The notes under the pieces: generated by a model
Databases searched by the model: none
What the model was told of the DNA's origin: nothing
The model's input: only the letters and a program-made list of their open reading frames with translations
Part shown: positions 44,688-53,793 of the stretch, in pieces
Layout of the letters: each line of letters opens with the position of its first letter
Position numbering within the stretch: position 1 is the stretch's first letter
Assembly: GCA_963665215.2 (NCBI GenBank)
Contig: CAXXWW010000006.1
Location: 62,001-126,000, forward strand
Direction: 5' to 3'
DNA length: 64,000 bases
Source of the DNA: G963665215 sp963665215
Lineage (GTDB): Bacteria > Chloroflexota > Dehalococcoidia > Lucifugimonadales > CAUZJF01
Translations under genes and position numbers: made by a program

Positions 44688-46605
44688 GTACGTTCGGACT
44701 CTGGTCGTCATTGCAGTTCTAGTGACGCTGGCCAGCCTCGCGCTGGGTTTCAAGACCATCAAGATAGGGGGTTTTGAGCGGGGCAGCGAATCCATACTAG
44801 GGTTGAATCTTGGACTAGACCTGCGAGGAGGCATCGACCTGCGCTACCAGGCGATCGACCCGTTCACGGGCGAGCCCTTTACTCCTCAAGGGGATGAGAT
44901 GAAGGCGCTGCAGCGGCGGATTGAAGAGCGGGTGAACGCCTCCGGTCTGGGCAGGCCAAACATCCAGATTCTCGGGGGCGACCGCCTCCTGATCCAGCTA
45001 CCGGGCCTTAGCGACCCGGCCCGCGCAAAGGCGATGATCGGAGAGACCGCGCAGCTTGTATACAAGCAGCGGAAGCTGAACGTGGGCAGCGCCATTACGG
45101 ATATCTCCGTCGATGACATCCTGAGTGCGAGCGTGTTCGCTCAGGGGGAAGACGTACTCACGGCGACTACCTCGACCGCGACCGCGCCGACCCTGACCGA
45201 AGGGCCCGTTACATCGACTGAGGCGGCGGCCACTTCCCCTGATGCCACGGCAACAACAACCGCGTTCGAACCACCGCCCATCCCCGTCCTGAGGCTCGAG
45301 TTCACCGAGGAGGCCGCTGAGGTGTTCGCTGGAGTGGTGGACAGGATGCGATTGAGCCTGGCCCCGGTCCCAGGCACCGAGGAGAGACTCCCCGGTAGCG
45401 GTGAATTAGTGCCGGGGACGGGAGACGTGTACCCAAACATCCTGGAGATTTCGGTAGGGGCGGACACTTCCACACTGCTGTCGATAACGTACGCCCCGGT
45501 ACTAAGGGTGCCCGGGCTGGGGGCGGTCCCGCTGGGGGGTGAGCCCATTATCAAGCGGTTTGGCAACACGACACAGTTCTCCATTAATCTGCTGGGCGCG
45601 CTGATCGACATGGAGGGTGCGCGGTCCATTTTTGAAGGAGAGCCTGACCTCTTTTTCACCGAGGTGATCGGGAGGCTGGATGAGGACATCGGCCTGACCG
45701 GAGAAGACATGTCGAGAGCGTATGCGGGCACAAACCGGAATACGGGCCTGCCCATCGTCAACATCGAGTTCAACTCAGAGGGGACCGGAAAGTTCGGCGA
45801 GATCACGACGCGACTGTACGACACCAACGACCTCCTGGTCATCCTCCTCGACGACAAGGAGCTGGTCGCCTCCAGCGTCCGCTCGCCCATCACGGCCGGG
45901 GTCGGCTTCATCGAGGGGCCGGACTTCACCTTCGACCGGGTCAGGGACATCGCGCTGCTACTGGAGGCCGGCCGGCTCCCAATCCCCATCGAGCTGATTC
46001 AAGAGCGGGACGTGGACGCGATACTCGGCGCCGACTCCCTGGCCCGAAGCGTGGTGGCCGGTCTCGTGGGTCTGGCGCTGGTGCTCCTGTTCATGGTGCT
46101 GTACTACAGGGCGGCCGGCGTCGTTGCGGCGCTCGCACTCGTGATATATGCCATCCTGGTCCTGGCCATATTCAAGGTTATCGGCGTTACGCTGGAGCTC
46201 TCGGGAGTGGCGGCGGCAATCCTGTCCATCGGCATGGCCGTCGATGCCAACATCCTCATTTTCGAGCGCATGAAGGAGGAGCTGAGAGCGGGCAGGACCC
46301 TGCTGTCGTCGATCAACATAGGGTTCAATCGCGCGTGGCCCGCCATACGCGACAGCAACGTATCCACGCTGATCACGTGCGGCATCCTGTTCTGGTTCGC
46401 CGATACCCTGGGCGCGACAATCGTACAGAGTTTCGCGGCTACCCTCGCTATCGGGGTGGCTATCAGCATGTTCTCGGCTATCACCGTGAGCCGCACCTTC
46501 CTGAGGCTGCTGGCGGCGTCCCCCGTAGGCAAACGGCTGGGCATGTTCGTGCCCTCCGGGGGGGCGGACCTGCCACAGCTAAAGCGGGAGGCCGGGGCCG
46601 TCTAG
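44680..46605 (+). CDS. secD: Protein translocase subunit SecD
   Basis: A 641-residue membrane protein that uses the proton gradient to help pull proteins through SecYEG. N-terminal helix (LVVIAVLVTLASLALGF), the LGLDLRGGIDLRY motif, a large periplasm-side P1 domain and a C-terminal five-helix block with SIGMAVDANILIFERMKEE. Residues ~160-195 are a Thr/Ala-rich insertion (TATTSTATAPTLTEGP..) and the following segment is Pro/Gly-rich, both longer than in most SecD. GTG start at 44680 inside the preceding gene. secF follows 12 bp later. Confidence 0.94.
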   Translation: MRRYVRTLVVIAVLVTLASLALGFKTIKIGGFERGSESILGLNLGLDLRGGIDLRYQAIDPFTGEPFTPQGDEMKALQRRIEERVNASGLGRPNIQILGGDRLLIQLPGLSDPARAKAMIGETAQLVYKQRKLNVGSAITDISVDDILSASVFAQGEDVLTATTSTATAPTLTEGPVTSTEAAATSPDATATTTAFEPPPIPVLRLEFTEEAAEVFAGVVDRMRLSLAPVPGTEERLPGSGELVPGTGDVYPNILEISVGADTSTLLSITYAPVLRVPGLGAVPLGGEPIIKRFGNTTQFSINLLGALIDMEGARSIFEGEPDLFFTEVIGRLDEDIGLTGEDMSRAYAGTNRNTGLPIVNIEFNSEGTGKFGEITTRLYDTNDLLVILLDDKELVASSVRSPITAGVGFIEGPDFTFDRVRDIALLLEAGRLPIPIELIQERDVDAILGADSLARSVVAGLVGLALVLLFMVLYYRAAGVVAALALVIYAILVLAIFKVIGVTLELSGVAAAILSIGMAVDANILIFERMKEELRAGRTLLSSINIGFNRAWPAIRDSNVSTLITCGILFWFADTLGATIVQSFAATLAIGVAISMFSAITVSRTFLRLLAASPVGKRLGMFVPSGGADLPQLKREAGAV

Positions 46606-46617
46606 AGGAGCAAGCAC

Positions 46618-47556
46618 TTGAACGTTGTGGCGAAAAGACACTGGTTTTTCCTGCTATCGCTGTTGGTCATCGGGCCCGGTATAGTGTTCCTGATTATTGC
46701 CCCAGGCCTGAAGCAGGGAATCGACTTCACCGGCGGTTCCAGCATCTCCCTGAATTTCTTGAATCCGGTGGAGCAGGTTGACCTGCGGCGGGAGCTGGCC
46801 GGCCTCGACCAGCCCGACGCCATCGTTCAGAAGACCGGCGACAACGCCTACTTCGTCCGCACCAAGGAGCTGCACGAGGCAGCTAAGAACGAGCTGGTCG
46901 AGAGCCTCAAAAGTCGGCTTTCGCCCAGTGGGGTGGAGGTCCTGTCGTTCGATCTGGTGTCCCCCGTAGTTGCCGGTGAGACGGTGCGGGCCGCAATATG
47001 GGCCATCCTGGCGGCGACGGTGGGGATATTCTTCTACCTGTGGTGGGCGTTCCGCAACGTGCCCAGTCCATTCCGGTACGGTGCTGCCGCCGTCATCGCC
47101 CTCGCCCATGACGCCATGGTGGTGATCGGGATTTTCGCCGTTCTCGGCGTGCTGTTCGACGTGGAGATCAACACGATGTTCCTGGTCGCCCTCCTCACGG
47201 TTATCGGGTATAGCGTGAACGACACCATCGTCGTATTCGACCGACTCAGGGAAAACATCCTCCTTTACCCGAACCGGACCTTCGCGGAGAACGCGAATAT
47301 CAGCATATTGGAGAGTCTAGGGCGCTCCCTGAACACCAGCCTGACCCTGCTGTTCACCCTGCTGGCGCTTCTTCTCTTCGGGGGGCCGACGATCCGGGTC
47401 TTTCTATGGGTGCTGCTCATCGGCGTGATCGCGGGGACCTACAGCTCAATCGGCATCGCAACGCAGACACTGGTGGTCTGGGAGTCGGGTGACATAGGAC
47501 GGCTCCTCAGGCGGCGACGCTCCGCCGCATCCCGCACTGCCTCTCCCCCTGCATGA
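46618..47556 (+). CDS. secF: Protein translocase subunit SecF
   Basis: A 312-residue membrane partner of SecD. N-terminal helix, GIDFTGGSSISL motif, then the five-helix transporter block with AHDAMVVIGIFAVL, GYSVNDTIVVFDRLREN and RSLNTSLTLLFTLLALLLFGG. TTG start at 46618 after GAGGAG, typical for this operon. The last residues are basic (RRRRSAASR). Confidence 0.94.
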   Translation: MNVVAKRHWFFLLSLLVIGPGIVFLIIAPGLKQGIDFTGGSSISLNFLNPVEQVDLRRELAGLDQPDAIVQKTGDNAYFVRTKELHEAAKNELVESLKSRLSPSGVEVLSFDLVSPVVAGETVRAAIWAILAATVGIFFYLWWAFRNVPSPFRYGAAAVIALAHDAMVVIGIFAVLGVLFDVEINTMFLVALLTVIGYSVNDTIVVFDRLRENILLYPNRTFAENANISILESLGRSLNTSLTLLFTLLALLLFGGPTIRVFLWVLLIGVIAGTYSSIGIATQTLVVWESGDIGRLLRRRRSAASRTASPPA

Positions 47557-47861
47557 CGCGCGTGCGGCATGGGCAGATAACCCGCAACGGTTCAGAGCCC
47601 CTCCTCCGGCACGTTGAGGCACTTCGGGCAACGTAGCTGGACCAGGGCCGGCTGCGGGAACGGCTACCCGCTTCCTCAGGGGCGCGTCGAGAACTGCCTT
47701 CCTGCTGATCGATGGGCCTGGTGTCCGCGGGGACGGCCGCCACGCTCGGCTTCCGCGAGGGCAGCGCGCAGCCCCCCCCGGTGGCGCGCGGCTGGGTAGT
47801 CTCCTACATTGAACGAGTGCGCCGATACGTCGACGTGTTACAGCGAGGTCCGGGGGACTCG

Positions 47862-47942
47862 CCTGTGAGATGTGATGGTAGCGCGACGAAATTCCAGGCA
47901 GACATTACGGTCGATTTCGAGCTTCAATGGGGTGTTGGCCTG
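47862..47942 (-). pseudogene. IS1380 transposase N-terminal remnant
   Basis: Minus-strand TPLKLEIDRNVCLEFRRATITS parallels TPLKLQFDRRVRLDFRGATITS from the type 1 IS1380 transposase at 31596. Only this segment remains. The 300 bases between secF and it (47557-47861) hold no gene I can support. Confidence 0.65.
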
Positions 47943-47987
47943 GGGTGGCCGAAATGGGGAATCTCGGTCTAGACGGGGATTAACCAA

Positions 47988-48284
47988 ATGCTGGAGGCGG
48001 TTAGGCTGGTCTTTGCGGTCATTCTGCTTCTGGTTGCCGGTCTGTTTGCGCTGGCCAACGCGTACTATGCGTGGTTGGCGTTTCGACACCGGGAAGAGCC
48101 ACACCCATCATTTGCTCCATTGATCGGCGGCATCGCAGGTGTCGCCGGTCTGTCTTTGGTGCCGCTCGGCTCGATCTCGGACCGTCTGCCCTATCTTTGG
48201 CTTCCGCTCGTCCTGGACGCTGGGTCTGGAGTGTACCTGGTCGGTCTGGCTGTTGGCGAGATTGTCCGGAGGCATGGGGAATAG
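47988..48284 (+). CDS. Small hypothetical membrane protein
   Basis: A 98-residue protein with three predicted helices: VRLVFAVILLLVAGLFALAN, LIGGIAGVAGLSLVPLG and YLWLPLVLDAGSGVYLVGLAVG. The loop with REEPHPSF and the HGE tail are polar. No family recognised. A weak ribosome site precedes ATG 47988. Confidence 0.6.
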   Translation: MLEAVRLVFAVILLLVAGLFALANAYYAWLAFRHREEPHPSFAPLIGGIAGVAGLSLVPLGSISDRLPYLWLPLVLDAGSGVYLVGLAVGEIVRRHGE

Positions 48285-48304
48285 CACGCCGTCCAACAGC
48301 ATTC

Positions 48305-49054
48305 TCAATACGTCGCGCGGCCGCCGCTGATGTCGAAGACCGCGCCTGTGCTGAAGGAGCACTCCGAGGAGGCGAGCCATGCCACCAGCGAGGCCACCTC
48401 CTCGATCTCTCCGGTTCTCCCCATGGGGACGCGCTCCACCATGTACTGGACCTGCTCCGGCGTAAGCTGCTCCAGGATGCGCGTCTTCACCACCGCCGGG
48501 GTCACGCAGTTGACCCTTATGCCGGTGCCGGCCAGCTCCTTGCCTACAGACTTTGTCAGCCCGATCACCGCCGCCTTGGTGGACGAGTAGGGGACCATTC
48601 TGGGATTGCCCTCTTTGCCCGCGATAGAGGCGATGTTCACGATGCGGCCGTAATCGCGCTCCATCATGTGCGGAATGACCTGGCGGCAGAAGAGAAAGAC
48701 TCCGCGCAGGTTGGTGCGGTAGGCGCGGTCCATCTCCTCCACTGGCTGCTCCCAGACGTTGGCGGCCATGCCGGCGATGCCCGCGTTGTTCACCAGCACG
48801 TCGATGCGCCCCCATGCGTCGATGGCGCGGCGGACGCTCCGCTCGGCCACCGCCGGCTCTCCAACGTCACCCACCTCGAGCAGGGCTTCGACCCCCTCGG
48901 CGGCCAACTCTCCCGCGGCCTTTTCTCCGAGGGCGTCGTCGAGGTCCACTATCAGGATCCTGGCGCCCTCGCCGCCCAGCCTGGACGCTATGCCCCGGCC
49001 GATGCCCGTGCCCGCACCGGTTACTATTCCGACCTGTCCTTCGAACCTGGCCAT
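48305..49054 (-). CDS. SDR-family oxidoreductase (FabG-like)
   Basis: A 249-residue short-chain dehydrogenase. TGAGTGIGRGIA cofactor loop; VDLDD after strand two suggests NAD(H); NNAG in VLVNNAGIAG; catalytic S in NIASIAG, Y and K in PYSSTKAAV. The C-terminal FSTGAVFDISGG is usual for the group. ATG 49054 chosen over 49078 because GAGGGT lies seven bases upstream. Its substrate is unknown; it lies near aminotransferase and dehydrogenase genes that may act on the same compounds. Confidence 0.9.
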   Translation of the reverse strand: MARFEGQVGIVTGAGTGIGRGIASRLGGEGARILIVDLDDALGEKAAGELAAEGVEALLEVGDVGEPAVAERSVRRAIDAWGRIDVLVNNAGIAGMAANVWEQPVEEMDRAYRTNLRGVFLFCRQVIPHMMERDYGRIVNIASIAGKEGNPRMVPYSSTKAAVIGLTKSVGKELAGTGIRVNCVTPAVVKTRILEQLTPEQVQYMVERVPMGRTGEIEEVASLVAWLASSECSFSTGAVFDISGGRATY

Positions 49055-49069
49055 TCTTTTACCCTCACG

Positions 49070-49203
49070 CTTCGACAAGCTTCCCTCGATACGTCCGCCT
49101 CAGGCGGACTACTCGGGACGAACGGTCGAATACCGCTCATGGTGAGTAGGCCGCAGGCCGTATCGAACCACGCCTCCGCATTCCACCTTTTGGTGCAAAG
49201 CCC
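49070..49203. repeat. CTTCGACAAGC palindromic repeat, long form
   Basis: Combines CTTCGACAAGCTTCCCTCG, a TCCGCCTCAGGCGGA hairpin and the GGCCGCAGGCCGTATCGAAC block of 34778-34981 with the GCCTCCGCA..GGTGCAAAG tail of 8931-9027. Confidence 0.8.
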
Positions 49204-49355
49204 AATCCAGGGGGAGGGGCCGTTCAACCGCCTTGTCCTGAGCGCCTACCGGCTTACCTGCGTTGTGGATCGCTACTGCATGGCTAGGTAGGGGGGAGAG
49301 TTCATATCTGAGGGACACCCCTTCGACTATGCTCTGGGCAGGCTCTCGGACTCCC

Positions 49356-49402
49356 GGCCCTTCGGCAGGCTCAGAGCCTGCCCTGAGTTCACCGAAGGGC
49401 CG
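49356..49402. repeat. CCCTTCGGCAGGCTCAG palindrome, short form
   Basis: CGGCCCTTCGG at one end pairs with CCGAAGGGCCG at the other, and AGGCTCAG with CTGAG.. inside. It lies about 50 bases beyond the 3' end of the class V aminotransferase gene. The 49204-49450 stretch holds nothing else. Confidence 0.75.
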
Positions 49403-49450
49403 GGCGCCGGGGCTTCGCCCCTCTGCACACCCCATATGTTCCTCTGTCTG

Positions 49451-50647
49451 CTAGCCTTCGGCCAGGGACCTGCTGGCGCTGGCCACTCCGGCCCCGTAGG
49501 CCACCTCGAAGCCCACGCGCGGCAGGATGCTCTCCAGCGCCGCCAGCAGGGCGAAGACGTGCTCGGGCTTGCTGGAGTCGCCCATCAGCCCGATGCGCCA
49601 CACCTTGCCAGCGTAGTCCCCCAGGCCCCTGCCTATCTCGATGCTGTAGTTGCGCAGCAGCATTTGACGTACCTCGAGGTCGTCGACTCCTTCGGGGACC
49701 CAGACGGGGGTAATCTGATCGAGCCGGTAGCCCTCCGGCGCCGCCAGCCTGAGCCCCAGCGCCTCCAGGCCCTCCCTCAAGGCGGCGGCGTTCCTGCTGT
49801 GCCGCTCGTAACGCGCCTCGAGCCCTTCCTCCATTATCATCCTGAGGGCCTCCCGGAGCCCGAGGATCATGCTGACGGGCGCCGTGTGGTGGTATATGTG
49901 CTCGTATCCCCAGTAATTGGCGATCAGCGCCAGGTCGAGGTACCAGGAGGTCGGCTTCCGCTTCCTCTCCTTCACCGCCTGGTGGGCGCCCTCGCCTAAG
50001 GCGACCGGTGACAGGCCGGGGGGACACCCCAGGCACTTCTGGGTCGCCGAATAGCAGTAGTCGGCAGCCCACCGGTCTACCTTGACCTCGCTGCCGCCCA
50101 GCGATGTGACCGCGTCTACCATGAACAGGGCTTCGTGCTCCTTGGCGAGCCGGGACAGGTCTTCCAGAGGCTGCATGATGCCGGTGGAGGTCTCGGCATG
50201 GATGGCGGTGACAAGCTTCACCTTGGAGTGCTGCGCGAGCTCGGCCTCCAGCATCTCCGCGGGGAACGGACGTCCCCACTCCCCGCGCAGCGGGACAACG
50301 TTGGCGCCGACCCGCTCGGCCATGTCCACCATTCGCTCCCCAAAGAAGCCGCAGACGCAGAGGACGACCGTGTCATCGGGTTCGAGAAGGCTGTTCAGCC
50401 CCGCCTCCATCCCGGCGGAGCCGGTGCCGGAGATTGCCATGGTCAGGCACTCCTCTGTCTGGAACACCCTTTTCAGCAGCTCCGATATCTCGTCCAATAT
50501 CAGCATGAAGTCGGGGTCGAGATAGCCGATCATCGGGGCCATCATGGCCTGAAGCACGCGGGGGCTGGCGCTGCTCGGGCCGGGGCCGAGAAGGATACGG
50601 GAGGGTACTGCCGGCATCTTTGACTCGGGCAGCGTATCTTGCACCAT
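49451..50647 (-). CDS. Class V aminotransferase, alanine-glyoxylate type
   Basis: A 398-residue fold type I PLP enzyme. ILLGPGPSSASPRVL near the start and YLDPDF are hallmarks of alanine-glyoxylate/serine-pyruvate transaminases; ISGTGSAGMEA binds the cofactor phosphate; MVDAVTSLGGSEV carries the PLP-ring Asp; the Schiff-base lysine is in SATQKCLGCPPGL. Probably moves an amino group from alanine or serine to glyoxylate, which would fit with the malate synthase encoded nearby. ATG 50647 after AGGAGG; the open frame is longer upstream but has no support. Confidence 0.9.
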   Translation of the reverse strand: MVQDTLPESKMPAVPSRILLGPGPSSASPRVLQAMMAPMIGYLDPDFMLILDEISELLKRVFQTEECLTMAISGTGSAGMEAGLNSLLEPDDTVVLCVCGFFGERMVDMAERVGANVVPLRGEWGRPFPAEMLEAELAQHSKVKLVTAIHAETSTGIMQPLEDLSRLAKEHEALFMVDAVTSLGGSEVKVDRWAADYCYSATQKCLGCPPGLSPVALGEGAHQAVKERKRKPTSWYLDLALIANYWGYEHIYHHTAPVSMILGLREALRMIMEEGLEARYERHSRNAAALREGLEALGLRLAAPEGYRLDQITPVWVPEGVDDLEVRQMLLRNYSIEIGRGLGDYAGKVWRIGLMGDSSKPEHVFALLAALESILPRVGFEVAYGAGVASASRSLAEG

Positions 50648-50852
50648 GCGGTCCTCCTGGGCGTTTGGGCGGATGTGAAGTACGCAGCCTGGCGGCGGTG
50701 GGTCCTTGGAGACGACTAGGGCAGCGGAGCCGCTCCATCTCTTTTCCGGCAAAGTCCGTGTGCATTATATTGGAGGCCCCTGTTCATGTCCATGCGCCGC
50801 CCTCGAGGTGTAAGCCGTCCCATCCACCCGCCCGATAAGGAAATTGGGGGAC

Positions 50853-50896
50853 ACCCCTTCGACAAGCTCAGAGCCTGCCCTGAGTTCACCGAAGGG
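50853..50896. repeat. CCCTTCGACAAGCTCAG palindrome, short form
   Basis: Shares GCTCAGAGCCTGCCCTGAG and TTCACCGAAGGG with 49356-49402. It sits in the 440-bp gene-free gap between the class V aminotransferase and the Gfo/Idh gene; the rest of that gap shows no gene. Confidence 0.75.
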
Positions 50897-51089
50897 AAAG
50901 GCCCCGAGCCCCCGGCCGGAAACCGCACGGTTTCCCGCACTTCCCCTCGGTTTCTTTGGCCAACGCGGACCATCGAGGGGCGGCCCTTGACTGAGATGGG
51001 AGTCCTGAATACACTTGCACTCGGCTGATTGGGAGTGGCCCACGGTAGTGTTGTCGGGGTGAGCCGGCGAGAATCACAAGGAGGAAGAG

Positions 51090-52187
51090 ATGGCCAGATA
51101 CCGTGCCGGAGTTATCGGCCTGGGTTGGATGGGGATGCTCTACGACATAGGCAAGCGGATGGGGGTCTGGCACGTCGATGACATCGACCGTCCAACGCCA
51201 ACGGACCTGGACGTGCATAGGAGATTCCACCATCACGACCACCCAGGCAAAGAAGGCCTGCCGACCACATACGCGGGCGCGCTATGGGACCGCCCGGAGG
51301 TGGAGTTGGTCGCCGGGGCGGACCGCGACCGCAAACGGCTCAAGATCTTCGATGAGCGATTCGGCGTGAAAGCCCTCTATACCGACGCCTTTGAGATGCT
51401 TCGCAAGGAAAAGCTCGACATAGTGGCCGTTGCAACCAACATCAAGGGCCGCGCCGATCTGACGTGCGCCGCTGTCGATAATGGAGCCAAGGGCGTCTTA
51501 GCCGAGAAGCCGATGGCGCACACGCTTGAGGAGGCGGACCGCATGGTGAAGACGTGCGCCGGCGCAGGGGTCCCACTAACATGCGGCTCCATCACAACGA
51601 CCCACCCCTCATTCGCCAGGGCAAGGGAGCTGATCAGGAGCGGGACCATCGGAGACGTGGTCTCCATTGAGGCGAGCGGTCCCTTCGCGCAGCACCAGAA
51701 CTGGTCGTACTTTCTGGAAAGCCCGCCGGCGTGGGTCATCGGCACAGGTGACCAGCCGCGTCGCGAGACAGGCAGCGATGAGTTCGTCGGCCAGGGCATC
51801 ATGGCGGCCCAGGATGGCCAGATGGTCCACTTTCGGAAGGGGGCGCCCGGCGTCCGCCTTACCGGCGCCGCCGGGGAGGTGGCCTTCGACTTCGAAGGCG
51901 GGTGGCGCCTGCGGCGGCATATTGACAGCCTACCTCCCACGCAGTGGGTCGAGATGCCCTGGCCCGATCCTCAGTTTGTGCCGCCGTACGGTGCGGTCTA
52001 CCTTTTGGCCGACATCCTGGACTGCATGGAGGGCAGGCTGGACGAGCCCAAGAATTCGGGTCGGAGGGTCGCCGTGGCGCTGGAGGTGGAGATCGCCCTC
52101 AAGCAGTCCTCGGCCCAGGGCGGAGTCCGGGTGGAGCTACCGCTCGAGGACCGCTCTCTGGGCCTCAACTACGACTGGTTCAGGTAG
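51090..52187 (+). CDS. Gfo/Idh/MocA-family dehydrogenase
   Basis: A 365-residue NAD(P)-dependent oxidoreductase. N-terminal Rossmann fold with GVIGLGWMG; the family motif EKP in VLAEKPMAHTLEEADRM; the second domain is a beta-sheet substrate domain. The insert near residues 30-55 (RPTPTDLDVHRRFHHHDHP) is His-rich and unusual for the family. AAGGAGGAAG precedes ATG 51090. It is 52 bp upstream of a class III aminotransferase, so the two may oxidise then aminate (or the reverse) a sugar or amino compound; substrate unknown. Confidence 0.88.
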   Translation: MARYRAGVIGLGWMGMLYDIGKRMGVWHVDDIDRPTPTDLDVHRRFHHHDHPGKEGLPTTYAGALWDRPEVELVAGADRDRKRLKIFDERFGVKALYTDAFEMLRKEKLDIVAVATNIKGRADLTCAAVDNGAKGVLAEKPMAHTLEEADRMVKTCAGAGVPLTCGSITTTHPSFARARELIRSGTIGDVVSIEASGPFAQHQNWSYFLESPPAWVIGTGDQPRRETGSDEFVGQGIMAAQDGQMVHFRKGAPGVRLTGAAGEVAFDFEGGWRLRRHIDSLPPTQWVEMPWPDPQFVPPYGAVYLLADILDCMEGRLDEPKNSGRRVAVALEVEIALKQSSAQGGVRVELPLEDRSLGLNYDWFR

Positions 52188-52239
52188 GTCTATTGGGAGC
52201 CAGTAGTCTTATCCAAGGGGGAAGAGACAGCTACAGCAT

Positions 52240-53628
52240 GTGGGATTTCAGCCAGTGAACGTCCGAGACACAAAGGACCTGAGGCAGGCCGCCCTGGACC
52301 ACCTGTGGATGCACAACAGCGACTGGGTCCAGATGGCGGAGGAGGGCGGCCCGTCTATTATAGTCGAGGGAAAGGGTGTCAGGGTAACGGACTCAGAGGG
52401 CCAGAGCTGGATCGACGTGAACGGTGGCTATGCATCGGTCAACGTGGGCTACGGCCGGACGGAGATCGCCGAGGCGGCCCGCGACCAGATGCGCAGGCTC
52501 GCCTATTTCCCCCAGGGCACTACCACTCCGCCGCTTGTTCGCCTGGTGGAGAAGCTGGCCCAGATCGCACCGGGTAATCTGGAGCGCGTATGGCCTAGCA
52601 GCGGAGGCTCCGAGGCGAACGAGACCGCTATCAAGATCGCGCGTGCCTATCACAAGCGCACCGGGGGGCCGGGGCGCTACAAGATCATCAGTCGCCGGGG
52701 GTCGTACCACGGCGCCACCGCGGGAGTGCTGTGGTTGGGCGGGAACCGGCAGACCGATCGAAAGGACTACGAGCCTGCCTTCCCCGGCATGGTCTACGCG
52801 CCCCATCCAGACCCGTTCCGGTGCGAGCTGGGAGGGGAGACTCCTTCCGAGTGTGCTGCCCTTTGCTCCCAGGCCATTGAGGACCTCATCTTGTTCCACG
52901 GGCCCGGCACCGTGGCCGCGGTCATCGCCGAGCCGGTCGCGGGCGCCTCGGGCGTCGCGATCCCCGGGGACGAGTACTGGCCGTATCTGCGCCGTATCTG
53001 CGATAAGTACGGCGTTCTGCTGATAGCCGACGAGGTGGCGTGCGGCTTCGGCCGCACGGGAAAGATGTTCGGCGTCGAGCACTGGGGAGTCGTGCCGGAC
53101 ATCATGACTATCGCCAAGGGTCTGTCCAGCAGCTACCTCCCCTGCGCATCCGCCATCGCGACCGCGGACGTGGCAAGCGCATTCGAGGGTGAGGGCAATA
53201 TATTCTCCATGACACTGACCTTCGGTGGCCATCCGGTGGCCGCCGCCGTGGCGCTCAAGAATATCGAGATTATCGAAAGCGAGGGGCTTGTCCAGAACTC
53301 AGCGGAGGTCGGAGCCTACTTCCTCGACCAGCTACGCTCGCTAAAGCAGGAGCATCCGATCGTGGGAAACGTCCGCGGCCTGGGGCTCATGCTTTCGATC
53401 GAGCTGATCGGCGACCCGGGGACCAGGGCCGGCTTCCCCGCCGAGCTGCGTGTGGCGAAGCGGCTGAAGGAAAAATTTCGCCGGCAAGGGCTCATCCTCG
53501 GTCTCGTTGGCACCTACGTCAACATGGCGCCGCCCCTTTGCATCACACGTAGCGAGGTGGACGAGATTGTGGCGGGCCTCGATGCCGCGCTGGGAGAGCT
53601 GGAGGACGAGCTCGCCGACGAGCTATAG
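52240..53628 (+). CDS. Class III PLP aminotransferase
   Basis: A 462-residue fold type I enzyme. Motifs: NVGYGRTEIAEAARDQM, WPSSGGSEANETAIKIAR (phosphate binding), RRGSYHGATAG, LLIADEVACGFGRTG (Asp to the PLP ring), and the Schiff-base Lys in TIAKGLSSSYLPC. Related to the PLP enzyme at 25795-27187 but clearly distinct. GTG 52240 follows GGGGGAAGAG; GTG 52255 is an alternative. Its partner is the Gfo/Idh gene upstream. Amine donor and acceptor are not predictable. Confidence 0.9.
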   Translation: MGFQPVNVRDTKDLRQAALDHLWMHNSDWVQMAEEGGPSIIVEGKGVRVTDSEGQSWIDVNGGYASVNVGYGRTEIAEAARDQMRRLAYFPQGTTTPPLVRLVEKLAQIAPGNLERVWPSSGGSEANETAIKIARAYHKRTGGPGRYKIISRRGSYHGATAGVLWLGGNRQTDRKDYEPAFPGMVYAPHPDPFRCELGGETPSECAALCSQAIEDLILFHGPGTVAAVIAEPVAGASGVAIPGDEYWPYLRRICDKYGVLLIADEVACGFGRTGKMFGVEHWGVVPDIMTIAKGLSSSYLPCASAIATADVASAFEGEGNIFSMTLTFGGHPVAAAVALKNIEIIESEGLVQNSAEVGAYFLDQLRSLKQEHPIVGNVRGLGLMLSIELIGDPGTRAGFPAELRVAKRLKEKFRRQGLILGLVGTYVNMAPPLCITRSEVDEIVAGLDAALGELEDELADEL

Positions 53629-53704
53629 GCCATGCGGCCTCGGAGCGCGTGGTATGATGATATCGACTAGTGTTCAGTCACACCTGATTTGGTTTGTCCG
53701 GCTG

Positions 53705-53783
53705 GAGAGTCCAGAGAGGGTGCAACCCTCTTTGGTAGGGGTCTGGGGATTTCCCCAAAACCCTCAGGGCGGGCGGGTGGGAA
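53705..53783. repeat. Double-hairpin repeat, copy 1
   Basis: GAGTCCAG, hairpin AGAGGG-TGCA-ACCCTCT, TTTGG, then hairpin TGGGGATTTCCCCA inside outer arms, then CGGGCGGGTGGGAA. Copy 2 is at 57731-57807, with the stems kept but the bases changed. It lies between the aminotransferase gene and the IS630 element. Confidence 0.7.
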
Positions 53784-53793
53784 GAAGAACCAT

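Noticed and set aside
47590..47650. Minus-strand LRCPKCLNVPEEG zinc-ribbon-like peptide
   Set aside because: Only ~20 codons before an in-frame stop, no start and just one CxxC; probably a scar or chance.
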